The translations under genes and the position numbers were made by a program. 64,000 bases of DNA from NCBI RefSeq assembly GCF_900102885.1, contig NZ_FNGE01000008.1, positions 124,001-188,000 of the forward strand, read 5' to 3'. The stretch comes from Paracoccus chinensis (GTDB lineage: Bacteria; Pseudomonadota; Alphaproteobacteria; Rhodobacterales; Rhodobacteraceae). Below, in pieces: positions 37,219 through 50,608 of this stretch (position 1 is its first letter; each line of letters opens with the position of its first letter). A model generated the notes under the pieces. It saw nothing but the letters and a program-made list of their open reading frames with translations. It was not told where the DNA came from and did no database searches.

Positions 37219-38781
37219 TTAGTGGCCGTCTGCGGGCGCGGCGGCGACCTCGGTCGCGGCGTCAGCGGCAGGCAGGCTGGCGTGATAGTCGTTCAGAAGG
37301 GCTGCAACCGAGGGCCCGGTGATGTCGGTGACGGCCCGCGGATAGACGCCCAAGAGGATCGTCATGGCGATCAGCGGCACGAAGATCCAGCGCTCTCGCG
37401 GGGTCATCTCGGTGATCGAGCGCAGGCCGGTGCGGACCAGCCGCCCCAGCGTCACGCGGCGATAGAGCCATAGCGCGTAGGCGGCCGAAAGGATCACGCC
37501 CGAGGTCGCCACGAAGGCCACCCAGGTGTTGACCTGGAAGGCGGCCATCAGGGTCAGGAACTCGCCCACGAAGCCCGAAGTGCCGGGCAGGCCCACGTTC
37601 GCCATGGTGAAGAACAGGAAGATCAGCGCGTAGATCGGCATCCGGTTCACGAGGCCGCCATAGGCGTCGATCTCGCGCGTGTGCATCCGGTCATAGATCA
37701 CGCCGACCAGCAGGAACAGCGCGCCCGAGATGAAGCCGTGCGACAGCATCTGGAAGATCGCGCCCTGCACGCCCTGCTCGCTGGCCGCGAAGGTGCCAAG
37801 CGTGACGAAGCCCATGTGCGCGACCGAGGAATAGGCAATCAGCTTCTTCATGTCGGACTGCGCCAGCGCGACAAGGCTGGTGTAGACGATGGCGATGGCC
37901 GACAGCCAGAAGATCGGGCCCTGCGCGATGGCCGAGGCCTCAGGGAACATCGGCAGCGAGAAGCGCAGGAAGCCGTAGCCCCCCATCTTCAGCAGCACCG
38001 CCGCCAGCAGGACCGAGGCCGCGGTCGGCGCCTGGACGTGCGCGTCAGGCAGCCAGGTATGGACCGGCCACATCGGCATCTTGACCGCGAAGCTCGCGAA
38101 GAAGGCGAGGAACAGCAGCATCTGCGTGCCGCCCACCAGGCTCCACCCGAAGATGGTGAAAGGATCGCTCGGGAAGTCGAAGCCCAGCAGCGTCGGGATG
38201 TCGGTGGTGCCCGCCATGCGGTACATCACGATCATTGCGACCAGCATGAAGACCGATCCGAGGAAGGTGTAGAGGAAGAACTTGAAGGCCGCGTAGATGC
38301 GGTCCTTCCCGCCCCAGATCCCGATGATCAGGAACATGGGGATCAGCCCGGCCTCAAAGAACAGGTAGAACAGCACCAGGTCCAGCGCCACGAAGACGCC
38401 GATCATCAGCCCTTCCAGCACCAGGAAGGCGATCATGTAGTCCTTGGCGCGGTCCGTCATCTCCCAGGTGGAGAGGATCACCAGCGGCATCAGGAAGGTG
38501 GTCAGAATCACGAAGAGGATCGAGATGCCGTCCACGCCCAGCTTGTAGCGCAGGCCCATGATCCAGGGCTGGTCTTCCACGAACTGGAAGGCCGTGTTCT
38601 GCGGGTCGAAGCCTGCCAGCACGACGCAGGACACCAGGAAGGTGGCGACCGTGGCGACCAGCGCCAGCCACTTGGCGTTGCGGCCCGCGCCCTCGTCCTC
38701 GCCGCGCAGGAACAGCGCGAGGATCAGCGCCGCGACGATCGGCAGGAAGGTGATGATCGAAAGAAGCGGATAGGTCGTCAT
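37219..38781 (-). CDS. nuoM: NADH-quinone oxidoreductase subunit M
   Basis: 520-residue proton-pumping membrane subunit. Landmarks include the glutamate in [15 protein letters not shown], the lysine region [18 protein letters not shown] in part, and the [16 protein letters not shown] segment. About 14 helices are seen. It lies 13 bases before nuoN and 1 base after the nuoL stop. Confidence 0.97.
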   Translation of the reverse strand: MTTYPLLSIITFLPIVAALILALFLRGEDEGAGRNAKWLALVATVATFLVSCVVLAGFDPQNTAFQFVEDQPWIMGLRYKLGVDGISILFVILTTFLMPLVILSTWEMTDRAKDYMIAFLVLEGLMIGVFVALDLVLFYLFFEAGLIPMFLIIGIWGGKDRIYAAFKFFLYTFLGSVFMLVAMIVMYRMAGTTDIPTLLGFDFPSDPFTIFGWSLVGGTQMLLFLAFFASFAVKMPMWPVHTWLPDAHVQAPTAASVLLAAVLLKMGGYGFLRFSLPMFPEASAIAQGPIFWLSAIAIVYTSLVALAQSDMKKLIAYSSVAHMGFVTLGTFAASEQGVQGAIFQMLSHGFISGALFLLVGVIYDRMHTREIDAYGGLVNRMPIYALIFLFFTMANVGLPGTSGFVGEFLTLMAAFQVNTWVAFVATSGVILSAAYALWLYRRVTLGRLVRTGLRSITEMTPRERWIFVPLIAMTILLGVYPRAVTDITGPSVAALLNDYHASLPAADAATEVAAAPADGH

Positions 38782-38782
38782 G

Positions 38783-41008
38783 TCAGCTCATGCTCCGCGC
38801 CATCACCCAGATCAGCAGGGCGACAAGGCCCAGCACCATCCCGAAGGCGTAGTGGAAAAGATAGCCCGACTGCACGCGGCCGGCGAAGCGGGTGATGCGC
38901 GGGATCAGGCCCATCGCAAGGCCGTTGATCGCCCCGTCGATGGTCCGGCGGTCGCCCCCATGCCACAGCGCGCGGCCGATCCAGCGGGCGGGCCGTACGA
39001 AGATCGCGTCGTACAGCTCGTCGAAATACCACTTGTTCAGAAGGAAGCGGTATAGCGGGCGCTGCGTCTCGGCCAGACGCGCGGGCGCGGCCGGGTTGCG
39101 GATGTACATCGCCCAGGCAAGGCCGAGGCCGATCAGCATGGCGATGAAGGGCGACGCCTTGACCCACTTGGGCGAATGGTGCGCGTCGTCCAGCACGTGA
39201 TTGTCGGGGTGCATGTAGATCGCGCCTCCGACCGGGGCCGCGACGGCCGCATGGGCCTCGCCCTCGGCGGCGGGTGCGGGAGCGTGGTCGGCGGGCTCGG
39301 CCGCCTCGGCCGGGGCCGTGGCATGGTCGGCGGGTTCGGTGCCGTGGTCGGCCGCAGCGGCCACATGGGGCATGTGGAAGAACTGGCTGACGCGGTCATG
39401 GTCGCCGAAGAAGGGCGCATACCAGATCATGCCGGCGAAGATCGCACCGAGGCTCAGCACGCCCAGGGGCACAAGCATCACGGCCGGGCTTTCATGGGCA
39501 TGCTCATGGGCGTGCAGCCCGTCGTGGTGATCGTGGCCGTGGTGGCCATGATCACCATGACCATGCGCCACGGGCTCGGCGGCGGCGGCGGTCTGGACCT
39601 CTTCCTCGGCCTTGATGGCGGGGTCCCAGACCTTCTGCGGGCGCGGCTCGCCCCAGAAGGTCAGGAACATCAGCCGCCAGGAATAGAAGCTGGTGAAGCA
39701 GGCGGCGATGACCAGCAGCCAGAAGGCATAGGCGTTGCCCGAGGCATAGGCGCTTTCGATCACGGCGTCCTTGGACAGGAAGCCCGCGAAGCCGATGGTG
39801 GTCAGGGGGATCCCGACGCCGGTGATGGCCAGCGTGCCGATCAGCATGGCCCAGAAGGTATAGGGGATCTTCTTCCGCAGCCCGCCGTAGTTCCGCAGAT
39901 CCTGTTCATGGTGCATCGCATGGATGACCGAACCGGCGCCAAGGAACAGCATGGCCTTGAAGAAGGCGTGGGTGAACAGGTGGAACATCGCGACCGAATA
40001 GACCCCGACGCCCGCCGCCACGAACATGTAGCCCAGCTGCGAACAGGTCGAATAGGCGATCACGCGCTTGATGTCGTTCTGCACCAGGCCCACGGTCGCC
40101 GCGAAGAAGGCGGTGGCCGAGCCGATCAGCACGATGAACTGCTTGGCCTCGGGCGCGAATTCATAAAGCGGCGACATCCGGCAGACCAGGAACACGCCCG
40201 CCGTCACCATGGTCGCGGCGTGAATCAGCGCGGACACCGGCGTCGGGCCCTCCATCGCGTCCGGCAGCCAGGTGTGCAGGCCAAGCTGCGCGGACTTGCC
40301 CATGGCGCCGATGAACAGCAGGACGCCCAGCAGGTTCGCGGCGTTCCACGAGGTCCAGAGGAAGGGCACCTCGGTGGTGGCGAGGGCCGGCACCTGCGCG
40401 AAGATGTCGTCGAAGCGGATCGAGCCGGTCAGCCACCACAGCCCGAAGATCCCCAGCAGGAAGCCGAAGTCGCCTACGCGGTTGACGATGAAGGCCTTCA
40501 TCTGCGCGTCCAGGGCGCTCGGTTTCTTGTAGTAGAAGCCGATCAGCAGGTACGAGGCGAGGCCCACGCCCTCCCAGCCGAAGAACATCTGCAGCAGGTT
40601 GTCGGCCGTCACCAGCGCCAGCATGGTGAAGGTGAAGAAGGACAGATAGGCGAAGAAGCGCGCCTTGTAGGGCTCGTCCTCGGTCCAGTTGTCGTCATGG
40701 GCCATGTAGCCCATCGAATACAGGTGCACGAGCGCCGAGACGGTGTTCACGACGATCAGCATGATCAGCGTCAGGCGGTCGATGCGGATCGCCCATTCGG
40801 CGGCGAAATCGCCCGCCACGATCCAGTCCATCAGGTGGACCTTGTAGGGCTGCCCGTCAAAGCCGAAAAACAGCATCCAGCTGAGCGCGGCGCAGATGAA
40901 CAGCACGCCCGTGGTCAGGATCTGGGCGCCCTGTTCGGAAATCACCCGCCAGCCGAAGCCCGCGACAATCGCGGCGACCAGGGGGGCAAGAAGGATAAAC
41001 TGTTCCAT
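38783..41008 (-). CDS. nuoL: NADH-quinone oxidoreductase subunit L with histidine-rich insert
   Basis: 741-residue antiporter-like subunit carrying the distal pump and the C-terminal lateral helix. Core segments are normal: [39 protein letters not shown] in its HTWLPD core, and [18 protein letters not shown]. Between two C-terminal helices, residues 482-505 contain 12 histidines in 24 positions ([22 protein letters not shown]). A second Ala/Pro/His stretch follows at 548-611 with PADHA repeats. These loops add to the usual length of around 610-700. The gene is fused to neighbours with spacings of 1 and 7 bases. Confidence 0.96.
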   Translation of the reverse strand: MEQFILLAPLVAAIVAGFGWRVISEQGAQILTTGVLFICAALSWMLFFGFDGQPYKVHLMDWIVAGDFAAEWAIRIDRLTLIMLIVVNTVSALVHLYSMGYMAHDDNWTEDEPYKARFFAYLSFFTFTMLALVTADNLLQMFFGWEGVGLASYLLIGFYYKKPSALDAQMKAFIVNRVGDFGFLLGIFGLWWLTGSIRFDDIFAQVPALATTEVPFLWTSWNAANLLGVLLFIGAMGKSAQLGLHTWLPDAMEGPTPVSALIHAATMVTAGVFLVCRMSPLYEFAPEAKQFIVLIGSATAFFAATVGLVQNDIKRVIAYSTCSQLGYMFVAAGVGVYSVAMFHLFTHAFFKAMLFLGAGSVIHAMHHEQDLRNYGGLRKKIPYTFWAMLIGTLAITGVGIPLTTIGFAGFLSKDAVIESAYASGNAYAFWLLVIAACFTSFYSWRLMFLTFWGEPRPQKVWDPAIKAEEEVQTAAAAEPVAHGHGDHGHHGHDHHDGLHAHEHAHESPAVMLVPLGVLSLGAIFAGMIWYAPFFGDHDRVSQFFHMPHVAAAADHGTEPADHATAPAEAAEPADHAPAPAAEGEAHAAVAAPVGGAIYMHPDNHVLDDAHHSPKWVKASPFIAMLIGLGLAWAMYIRNPAAPARLAETQRPLYRFLLNKWYFDELYDAIFVRPARWIGRALWHGGDRRTIDGAINGLAMGLIPRITRFAGRVQSGYLFHYAFGMVLGLVALLIWVMARSMS

Positions 41009-41015
41009 TGCTGCC

Positions 41016-41390
<375 letters not shown>

Positions 41391-41430
41391 TCACGCGCGC
41401 GCGAGTGAACAGCGCCCGCGCGTGCGGCGT

Positions 41431-41455
41431 GGCCGGCACGTTTCCGGTGCCGGCC
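41431..41455 (-). other. Hairpin in the nuoJ-nuoK spacer
   Basis: GGCCGGCAC at 41431-41439 pairs perfectly with GTGCCGGCC at 41447-41455, 7 bases after the nuoJ stop. A second possible fold (CTCGCGC with GCGCGAG) occupies about 41370-41405. No U-tract is present, so it may stabilise or process the mRNA. Confidence 0.5.
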
Positions 41456-41462
41456 TGACGCC

Positions 41463-42064
41463 TTACTGCAGCCCCTGCCCCGGCTTGGGGTTCGTCATCC
41501 GCATGGCCTTGGCCGGATCGCGCCACATCTGCTGCAGCACGTCCTGCCGCTTGATGTCGCGGCGGTGGCGCAGGGTCAGAAGGATCGCGCCGATCATGGC
41601 GACCAGCAGCACCAGCCCGGCCAGCTGGAAAGGCAGCAGGTAGCGGTCGTAAAGGATCAGCCCCAGCGCATGGGTGTTCAGGGTGTTTTCCACGATGGGG
41701 GCCACGCGCGCGGCCTCGGCCGTGGCAGCGGATTCCCAGATGCCGAAGGCGATGCCCAGCTGCGCCATCATCACCAGCGCGATCAGCAGCCCGAGCGGCA
41801 GGTAGCGCGCCAGTTCCCCTTTCAGCGCGGCGAAGTCGATGTCGAGCATCATCACCACGAAGAGGAACAGCACCGCCACGGCGCCGACATAGACGATCAC
41901 CAGCAGCATGGCGACGAACTCGGCGCCCTGCAGCACGAACAGCCCTGCGGCCGAGATGAAGGCCAGGATCAGCCACAGCACCGAATGGACCGGGTTGCGC
42001 GAGATCACGACCATAAAGCCCGAGATCACGACGCTCAGCGCGAACAGGTAGAAGGCGAAGGTCA

Positions 42065-42068
<4 letters not shown>
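41463..42068 (-). CDS. nuoJ: NADH-quinone oxidoreductase subunit J
   Basis: 201-residue membrane subunit with five helices. The conserved [20 protein letters not shown] and [20 protein letters not shown] in their core residues include the pi-bulge helix region. The paired ATGs at 42068/42065 follow a GAGGAGG site inside the upstream gene, whose stop overlaps. The C-terminal 40 residues ([21 protein letters not shown]) are soluble. Confidence 0.96.
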
Positions 42069-43157
<1,089 letters not shown>

Positions 43158-43160
43158 GGC

Positions 43161-44225
43161 TTATCCTCCGACAACGGTTTGGCCGATCGGCACCAGGTGG
43201 TCCCAGCGCGCCCAGAAGCCATCGAGCACCTGGAAGCGGGCCAGGAAGGCGATCAGCACGACCCAGGCCAGCGACATGGGCAGGAACACCTTCCAGCCGA
43301 TCCGCATGAGCTGGTCATAGCGATAGCGCGGCACCATCGCCTTCACCATGGCGATCATGAAGAACCAGAAGGTCATCTTCAGGAACATCCACAGCGCCCC
43401 GTCGGGAAGGCCCGGGATGGGCGACAGCCAGCCGCCGAAGAACAGGATCGAGATCAGCGCGCACATCAGCCAGATGGCGATGTATTCCCCGCCCATGAAC
43501 AGCAGGTAGGGCGTGGACGAATATTCGGTCATGTGGCCGGCGACCAGTTCCGATTCCGCCTCGGACAGGTCGAAGGGCGGGCGGTTCGTCTCGGCCATGG
43601 CGCTGATGAAGAACAGCACCAGCATCGGCAGATGCGGCAGCCAGTACCAGTTGAGCATCCCGTAGGCGCCGCGCTGGCTTTCCACGATGCCCGAAAGGTT
43701 CATCGTCCCGGCCGAGATGATCACGCCGATGATGATGAGGCCCAGCGAGACCTCGTACGAGATCATCTGCGCGGCCGAGCGCAGCGAGGCGAGGAAGGGG
43801 TATTTCGAGTTCGAGGCCCAGCCGCCCATGATCACGCCATAAACCTCCAGCGAGGAGACGGCGAAGATGAACAGGATGCCGACGTTGATGTCGGCCATGA
43901 CCCAGCCCGGCGCGAAGGGGATGGCCACCCAGGCAAACAGCGCCAGCATCATGCTGAGGAAGGGCGCCAGGAAGAAGACGAACTTGTCGGCCCCCGAGGG
44001 CACGACGATTTCCTTGAGCACGTATTTCAGCGCGTCGGCCACCGTCTGCAGGATGCCCCAGGGCCCGACGACGTTCGGCCCCCGACGCATCTGCACGGCA
44101 GCCCAGACCTTGCGGTCGCCGTAAACCAGGAACAGCAGCGAGATCATCACGAAGGCGATGATCGCAAGCCCTTGCGCCAGCAGAACCATCGCGTGCCACA
44201 AGGGGGATCCCATGAAGTCAGCCAT
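43161..44225 (-). CDS. nuoH: NADH-quinone oxidoreductase subunit H
   Basis: 354-residue membrane subunit with about eight helices that forms the quinone cavity. [22 protein letters not shown] in its RRGPNVVGP core, the acidic loop around [19 protein letters not shown], and the [14 protein letters not shown] segment are diagnostic. It follows a lipoprotein gene by 18 bases. Confidence 0.97.
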   Translation of the reverse strand: MADFMGSPLWHAMVLLAQGLAIIAFVMISLLFLVYGDRKVWAAVQMRRGPNVVGPWGILQTVADALKYVLKEIVVPSGADKFVFFLAPFLSMMLALFAWVAIPFAPGWVMADINVGILFIFAVSSLEVYGVIMGGWASNSKYPFLASLRSAAQMISYEVSLGLIIIGVIISAGTMNLSGIVESQRGAYGMLNWYWLPHLPMLVLFFISAMAETNRPPFDLSEAESELVAGHMTEYSSTPYLLFMGGEYIAIWLMCALISILFFGGWLSPIPGLPDGALWMFLKMTFWFFMIAMVKAMVPRYRYDQLMRIGWKVFLPMSLAWVVLIAFLARFQVLDGFWARWDHLVPIGQTVVGG

Positions 44226-44243
44226 GTGTTCGTTTCCCCCTTG

Positions 44244-45026
44244 TCATGCGGCCGGAATGCCGCGGTCCTTGCAGCTTCGCAAGGTGTCATCGGTTTCCAT
44301 GACCCTCAGCCCCATCGGCTTCGAATCGGACAGCGTGAAGACCGAGCCGACCAGCAGCCTGCCATTCCGCTTGTTCTGCACGGTGCGGATGTGGCGGCCG
44401 AAGTCCTTGCCCTGACCCTTCGCCCAGCCCGCCAGCGCGCAGGTGGCATAGGCGAAGGCGGTCTCGGCGTCCACCCCCGCGCGCAGGTTCGCGGTCACCT
44501 CGACCAGGTCGCCCTTGCGGTCGCCGGCCAAGGGATCGACCTGCGCGGTGATGAAGTCCGCCGGATCCGCCACGAAGCCCGCAGGAAGCGTCGGAAAGGC
44601 GGGCTGGGTGCGGGCCGCGAACTCCTCCAGCGCCTTCTGCTGGGCGGTGGGCAGGCGGCGCGGCTCGGGCGACACCACGTCGAAATTGGCGATGTCGGCC
44701 GGCGACAGGTCGAGCCCCAGATTGACCTCGAGCTCTGCCAGTTCGGCCTCGGTGACCTCGAAGGCATTGCGCCCGGCGGGGCTGTCCAGCGACACCTCGG
44801 TGACGGACCCGTCGGGTTCCAGGATCAGGATGTCGCCCGACTTGGTGGACACCCGCGCGCGGCTGAGCTTGGTGCCCGCCGCGCTGCGGTCCACGATCTT
44901 GACCCCTACCGCCTCGGGCTTCGCCCGGGGGGGCGTCGCAAGGCCCATGCCCTCCGGCCCGGACGAGCAGGCGGTCAGCCCGGCCAAGGCGGTTGCGGCG
45001 ATCAGTGCGGTGATCGCGGGGCGCAT
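44244..45026 (-). CDS. Putative lipoprotein between nuoG and nuoH
   Basis: 260 residues with an N-terminal signal peptide and lipobox LTAC (Cys20), so it is predicted to be lipid-anchored in the envelope. The mature part contains ARVSTKSGDILILEPDG, a segment with VEVTANLRAGVDAETAFAYATC, and a C-terminal IRTVQNKRNGRLLVGSVFTLSD. I do not recognise a named family. The ATG at 45026 begins 4 bases after the nuoG stop. Sitting between two complex I genes, it should be made in step with them. Confidence 0.75.
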   Translation of the reverse strand: MRPAITALIAATALAGLTACSSGPEGMGLATPPRAKPEAVGVKIVDRSAAGTKLSRARVSTKSGDILILEPDGSVTEVSLDSPAGRNAFEVTEAELAELEVNLGLDLSPADIANFDVVSPEPRRLPTAQQKALEEFAARTQPAFPTLPAGFVADPADFITAQVDPLAGDRKGDLVEVTANLRAGVDAETAFAYATCALAGWAKGQGKDFGRHIRTVQNKRNGRLLVGSVFTLSDSKPMGLRVMETDDTLRSCKDRGIPAA

Positions 45027-45030
45027 CCTG

Positions 45031-47061
45031 TCACTCCGCCGCAAGCGCGGGCGCGCGGCGTGCCGCGGCCATGGCCGAAAGCTCGGCCATCAGCCCCGAG
45101 GATCGCGCGATCGGGTTGGTCAGATAGAAGTCGCGGACCGCGTTGCGGAAGGTCGCACGGCCCAGCGTGCCCCGCTCGACCGGGGACCAAGCGTTCGCGG
45201 GCACCTCGTCGATCTGCGCCAGGTGCGGCACCGCCTCGATCAGCGCTCGGCGCAGCTGGGCAAGGCTGTCCCAAGGCTGAGTTCGGCCCAGTTCGGCCGA
45301 AAGCGCTCGCAGGATGGCCCAGTTCTCCTTGGCCTCGCCGGGGGCGAAGTTCGCGCGCATCGCTAGCTGCGGACGGCCCTCGGTGTTCACGAACAGGCCG
45401 TTCTCCTCGGTGTAGCAGGCGGCGGGCAGGATCAGGTCGGCACGGTGCGCGCCCCGGTCGCCGTGGCTGCCCTGGTAGATCACGAAGGGCCCGCCCTGAT
45501 CGCGGGGAGTGATCTCCACCTCGTCGGCGCCGAGGCTGTAGATTACTTCGGCCCCCTCGATGGCGGCGGCCAGACCGCCGTCGGTCACGGCGCCCACGTC
45601 CATCGCGCCCACGCGCGAGGCCGCCCCGTGCAGGACCAGCAGCTTGCAGTCGCCCATCTCGCAGATGCGCATGGCGTGGCCCAGGACCGCCGCCCCGTCC
45701 GCCTCGCGCAGGGCGCCCTGCCCCACGATGACGATGCCGGGGGTGCCGTCCTTGTTGGCCAGATCCTCGTTCAGCAGACCCGCCAAGGCGTCGCGGTCAT
45801 TGCCGAAGTGATGGTAGTCATAGGTCAGGTCCGCCGCCTCGCCGACCAGCGCGACCTGCGCGCCGTGCAGCCAGGCCTTGCGGATGCGGGCGTTCAGCAC
45901 CGGCGCCTCGAGGCGCGGGTCGGTCCCGATCAGCAGAATGCGCTTGGCCTCGTCGATGTCCGCGATGCTGGCGGTGCCGACGTAGCCCGAACGGTTGCCC
46001 GCCGGCAGCCGCGCCCCGTCCGTGCGGCACTCGACCTTGCCGCCCAGACCCTCGACCAGTTGCTTCAGCGCGAAGGCGGCCTCGACCGGCGCCAGATCTC
46101 CGATCAGGCCCGTGACCTTGCGGCCCTGCATGGCCGAGGCGGCGGTCTCCAGCGCCTCGGCCCAGGTGGCGGGGCGCAGGCGGCCGTTCTGGCGGATGTA
46201 GGGCTTGTCCAGCCGCTGGCGGCGTAACCCGTCCCAGACGAAGCGGGTCTTGTCGCTGATCCACTCCTCGTTCACGTCGTCATGGTTGCGGGGCAGGATG
46301 CGCATGACCTCGCGCCCGCGGGTGTCGATGCGGATCGACGACCCAAGCGCGTCCATGACGTCGATCGATTCGGTCTTGCGCAGCTCCCAAGGACGGGCGG
46401 TGAACGCATAGGGCTTGGACACCAGCGCGCCCACCGGGCAGAGGTCGATGATGTTGCCCTGCAGGTTCGAATCAAGCGTCAGCCCCAGATACGAGGTGAT
46501 CTCGGCGTCCTCGCCCCGGCCGGTCTGGCCCATCTGCTCGATCCCCGCGACCTCGGTCGTGAAGCGCACGCAGCGGGTGCAGGAGATGCAGCGCGTCATG
46601 TGCGTCTCGACCAGCGGGCCGAGGTCCAGGTCCTCCGAGGCGCGCTTCGGCTCGCGGTAGCGGCTGAAATCGACGCCATAGGCCATCGCCTGGTCCTGCA
46701 GGTCGCATTCGCCGCCCTGGTCGCAGATCGGGCAGTCCAGCGGATGGTTGATCAGCAGGAACTCCATCACCCCTTCGCGGGCCTTGCGGACCATGGGGCT
46801 GTTGGTGCGGACCTCGGACGGCGCGCCGTCGGGGCCGGGCCGCAGGTCCTTGATCTGCATCGCGCAGGAGGCCACGGGTTTGGGCGGGCCGCCCACGACC
46901 TCGACCAGGCACATGCGGCAGTTGCCCGCGATCGAGAGGCGTTCGTGATAACAGAAGCGCGGCACCTCGATCCCGGCCATCTCGCAGGCTTGGATCAGCG
47001 TCAGGTTCGGATCGACCTCGATCAGCTGGTCATCGATCTTGATGGTGCGAAGATTGCTCAT
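45031..47061 (-). CDS. nuoG: NADH-quinone oxidoreductase subunit G
   Basis: 676-residue large iron-sulfur subunit. The [2Fe-2S] site ([15 protein letters not shown]), the His-coordinated N5 site ([17 protein letters not shown]), and N4 ([10 protein letters not shown] with a later CPVGAL) are in order. The C-terminal two-thirds resembles molybdopterin oxidoreductases without the cofactor. It is about the length expected for Paracoccus. Confidence 0.97.
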   Translation of the reverse strand: MSNLRTIKIDDQLIEVDPNLTLIQACEMAGIEVPRFCYHERLSIAGNCRMCLVEVVGGPPKPVASCAMQIKDLRPGPDGAPSEVRTNSPMVRKAREGVMEFLLINHPLDCPICDQGGECDLQDQAMAYGVDFSRYREPKRASEDLDLGPLVETHMTRCISCTRCVRFTTEVAGIEQMGQTGRGEDAEITSYLGLTLDSNLQGNIIDLCPVGALVSKPYAFTARPWELRKTESIDVMDALGSSIRIDTRGREVMRILPRNHDDVNEEWISDKTRFVWDGLRRQRLDKPYIRQNGRLRPATWAEALETAASAMQGRKVTGLIGDLAPVEAAFALKQLVEGLGGKVECRTDGARLPAGNRSGYVGTASIADIDEAKRILLIGTDPRLEAPVLNARIRKAWLHGAQVALVGEAADLTYDYHHFGNDRDALAGLLNEDLANKDGTPGIVIVGQGALREADGAAVLGHAMRICEMGDCKLLVLHGAASRVGAMDVGAVTDGGLAAAIEGAEVIYSLGADEVEITPRDQGGPFVIYQGSHGDRGAHRADLILPAACYTEENGLFVNTEGRPQLAMRANFAPGEAKENWAILRALSAELGRTQPWDSLAQLRRALIEAVPHLAQIDEVPANAWSPVERGTLGRATFRNAVRDFYLTNPIARSSGLMAELSAMAAARRAPALAAE

Positions 47062-47085
47062 CTAGCTGTGCCTTGCGCTTGTGCC

Positions 47086-47532
47086 TCAGTCCAGCCGGAC
47101 GAAGGTCTTGTGCTGATACTCCGTCCATTGACCGGCGTCGACAATGGTCATCGTCGCCGCACGGTCAGGACGATAGACAACCGTGCCATAAATGGTGCTT
47201 GCCCGCAGGTAGGGGGCGGAGTGCTGCGCCGTCGCCTGCCAGCGCACGCCCTGCGCGTCGGTGCAGGTGATGGTCGCCGCGCGGGGGTTTCCCCAGATGC
47301 GGATCAGGGGATGGCCCACGAGATCCCGTTCCTTGCGGACCTCGGAACCGGGCGCATCCACCGCGCAGTCGATGCCGCCGGGCGACAGCACGTCGAAGCG
47401 CATGACATAGATGTCCACGGGCGTCCCCGGCTGGCGGCCCGCGGGCGCCGCCAGCGCGACATCGGCAAGCAGCATCGTCGCGGCGGCTGCCACGGTGATG
47501 CCGATCCCGATCCAGCGCACCGCCCGCTTCAT
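47086..47532 (-). CDS. Exported protein of unknown function between nuoF and nuoG
   Basis: 148 residues with a signal peptide ([20 protein letters not shown], cleavage likely after ALA near residue 28). The mature part begins [16 protein letters not shown] and contains a Cys pair (IDCAVDAPG and TITCTDAQG) that could form a disulfide. No family is recognised. The start overlaps the DUF5333 stop (ATGA), so the pair is co-translated, 24 bases before nuoG. Confidence 0.7.
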   Translation of the reverse strand: MKRAVRWIGIGITVAAAATMLLADVALAAPAGRQPGTPVDIYVMRFDVLSPGGIDCAVDAPGSEVRKERDLVGHPLIRIWGNPRAATITCTDAQGVRWQATAQHSAPYLRASTIYGTVVYRPDRAATMTIVDAGQWTEYQHKTFVRLD

Positions 47533-47948
47533 TTCGCCACCAGCAGCGAGCCCGCCACCGTCCCGTTCGCGATCTCCTGCCGACCCAGGCGGCAATAGCT
47601 TTCGGCGTCGCCCTTCTGCACGCCGTTCCGGGCCATGTAGTCCTCAGCCACGGAATAGATGCGCTGCCGCTCGGCCTTGTCGTCAAGGAAGGCGTCCACC
47701 TGCTGGCGCGAGTAGCCCTTGTCCAGCGCATAGCGTTCCAGCGCGCGGGCCTGGGTATAGGCATACAGCACCCGCGCATCCAGCGTCGGGCATTCGCGGC
47801 GGATGCGGTCGGCCACCCGCGCGGCGATCAGGCGGTCGTTGATGTAGCGTTCCTGGCTCAGCGGCTCGAGCGCGGCAACGGAACTGGCCAGCACCCCCAA
47901 GGTCATCAGCGCGGCGGTCAGGGCGGCGAAGGTCTTTCCGGCGGTCAT
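47529..47948 (-). CDS. DUF5333-like exported protein
   Basis: 139 residues with a signal peptide ([23 protein letters not shown], cleavage near residue 27). The mature helical domain contains [24 protein letters not shown] in part and [19 protein letters not shown]. This fits DUF5333, a short Rhodobacterales family. AAGGGGA precedes ATG 47948. A perfect inverted repeat lies 12 bases upstream of the start. Its function is unknown. Confidence 0.72.
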   Translation of the reverse strand: MTAGKTFAALTAALMTLGVLASSVAALEPLSQERYINDRLIAARVADRIRRECPTLDARVLYAYTQARALERYALDKGYSRQQVDAFLDDKAERQRIYSVAEDYMARNGVQKGDAESYCRLGRQEIANGTVAGSLLVAK

Positions 47949-47959
47949 GGCGGTCCCCT

Positions 47960-47979
47960 TGTTGCAGATGCCTGCAACA
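47960..47979. promoter_or_regulatory. 8-4-8 inverted repeat upstream of the DUF5333 gene
   Basis: TGTTGCAG at 47960-47967 and CTGCAACA at 47972-47979 are perfect inverted copies around ATGC. The position, just before the ribosome site, fits an operator for an internal promoter or an RNA hairpin. It is 20 bases overall, so it does not fit the 18-base PpsR site. Confidence 0.4.
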
Positions 47980-48055
47980 TAGGACCGGAGCCCGCCCCTT
48001 GCCCCACACGAGGCGGTCAGGGAGCCGTGATCCGCGGGGTCGCGCCGGGCCGCCA

Positions 48056-48514
48056 TCAGAACCACTCCTTCCGGCGGATCTCGTAGGCTTCCTGGAACTG
48101 TTCGTCCGACCGCGTCATGTAGATGATCGCCTCGATGAAGGCGATCACGCCCACGATCATCGTGGGCAGGAAGAACACCACCCAGCCCAGCAGCGTGCAG
48201 GCCAGCATGATCAGCCCGGCCTTGTTGAAGCCGAGGTAGAACTTGTGGACGCCGAAGGTGCCGAAGAACAGCGCGAGCAGCCCGGCGATGAACTTGTTCT
48301 TGTCGCCATGGACCGCGACATGCGGCGTGCCGGGATCGGGATAAACCTCGACCGCCGCGTCGCCCCGGGCCTGGAAATCCACCAGCGCGCCGGCGCGGGC
48401 GATCTGCCCGCTGCCCAGCAGGTCAGCCTCGCGGAAGGCATAGCGACGGCCGTCGGCGCCGGTGATCACACCGTCACCCGACTGCGCGTCGATATGGAGG
48501 ATCTGACCCTTCAC
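48056..48514 (-). CDS. TM2 domain protein with cold-shock-like N-terminus
   Basis: 152 residues. Residues 1-35 ([26 protein letters not shown], in part) resemble the first strands of a cold-shock/OB domain. Residues about 70-135 form a TM2 domain ([22 protein letters not shown], then two helices with [10 protein letters not shown]). TM2 proteins are small membrane proteins of mostly unknown function. It starts 9 bases after the nuoF stop, within the nuo operon. Confidence 0.85.
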   Translation of the reverse strand: MKGQILHIDAQSGDGVITGADGRRYAFREADLLGSGQIARAGALVDFQARGDAAVEVYPDPGTPHVAVHGDKNKFIAGLLALFFGTFGVHKFYLGFNKAGLIMLACTLLGWVVFFLPTMIVGVIAFIEAIIYMTRSDEQFQEAYEIRRKEWF

Positions 48515-48523
48515 GCCTCAGCC

Positions 48524-50062
<1,539 letters not shown>

Positions 50063-50066
<4 letters not shown>

Positions 50067-50578
50067 ATCGATTCACCGGTGCCCGCCGAACCGGAATGCG
50101 CCGTCCGGGGCGTTTCGGCAAGCGCCGCCTTGCCCTTGCCCCGGCGCTTCGCCCGGCTCGCGTCGGTGGTCTCGGACGGCCCCGCGCCGGACGGCGGCTC
50201 TGCCGCCTGCACATCCGCCGTGAAGGTCATCGCCTGCGCCGGGTCGAACGCCGCACCCTGCGGCGCACCGGCCATCCCCTCGGGACGCAAGGGACGCGCC
50301 ACGGGCACCTGCGCGACCGCGCCGTCGTCGCGGCGGATCGAGCGGCGGACGGCCCCTTCGGGCTCCTTGGCGTTCTCCACCGGATTTTCCCATTCCTCGG
50401 CATCCTCGGCGCCCTGGCAGAACAGGATCACCAGCAGCGCACCCAGCAGCCCGGCCGTGACCAGGCCCAGGAACAGCCCCGGCAGCACCCCGATTCCGCC
50501 CACGCCCGCCGTCAGGGCGAAGACAACCAGCCCCATCACGGCGGCGAAGATCCAGCATTGGCGTGTGCAGGTGCTCAT
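50063..50578 (-). CDS. Membrane protein with disordered tail between nuoE and nuoF
   Basis: 171 residues. Two N-terminal helices (residues about 9-54) with short loops are followed by a long hydrophilic tail rich in Pro, Ala and charged residues (DAEEWENPVENAKEPEG, then RAKRRGKGKAALAE), probably disordered. No family recognised. The position after nuoE corresponds to where unidentified frames occur in Paracoccus nuo clusters. Confidence 0.65.
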
Positions 50579-50608
50579 GGGGAGGGTTCCTGTCCTTGGG
50601 GGTTCAGC

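Noticed and set aside
47960-47979. PpsR/CrtJ photosynthesis-type operator
   Set aside because: The TGT-ACA spacing is 14 bases, not 12, so it is reported only as a generic palindrome.
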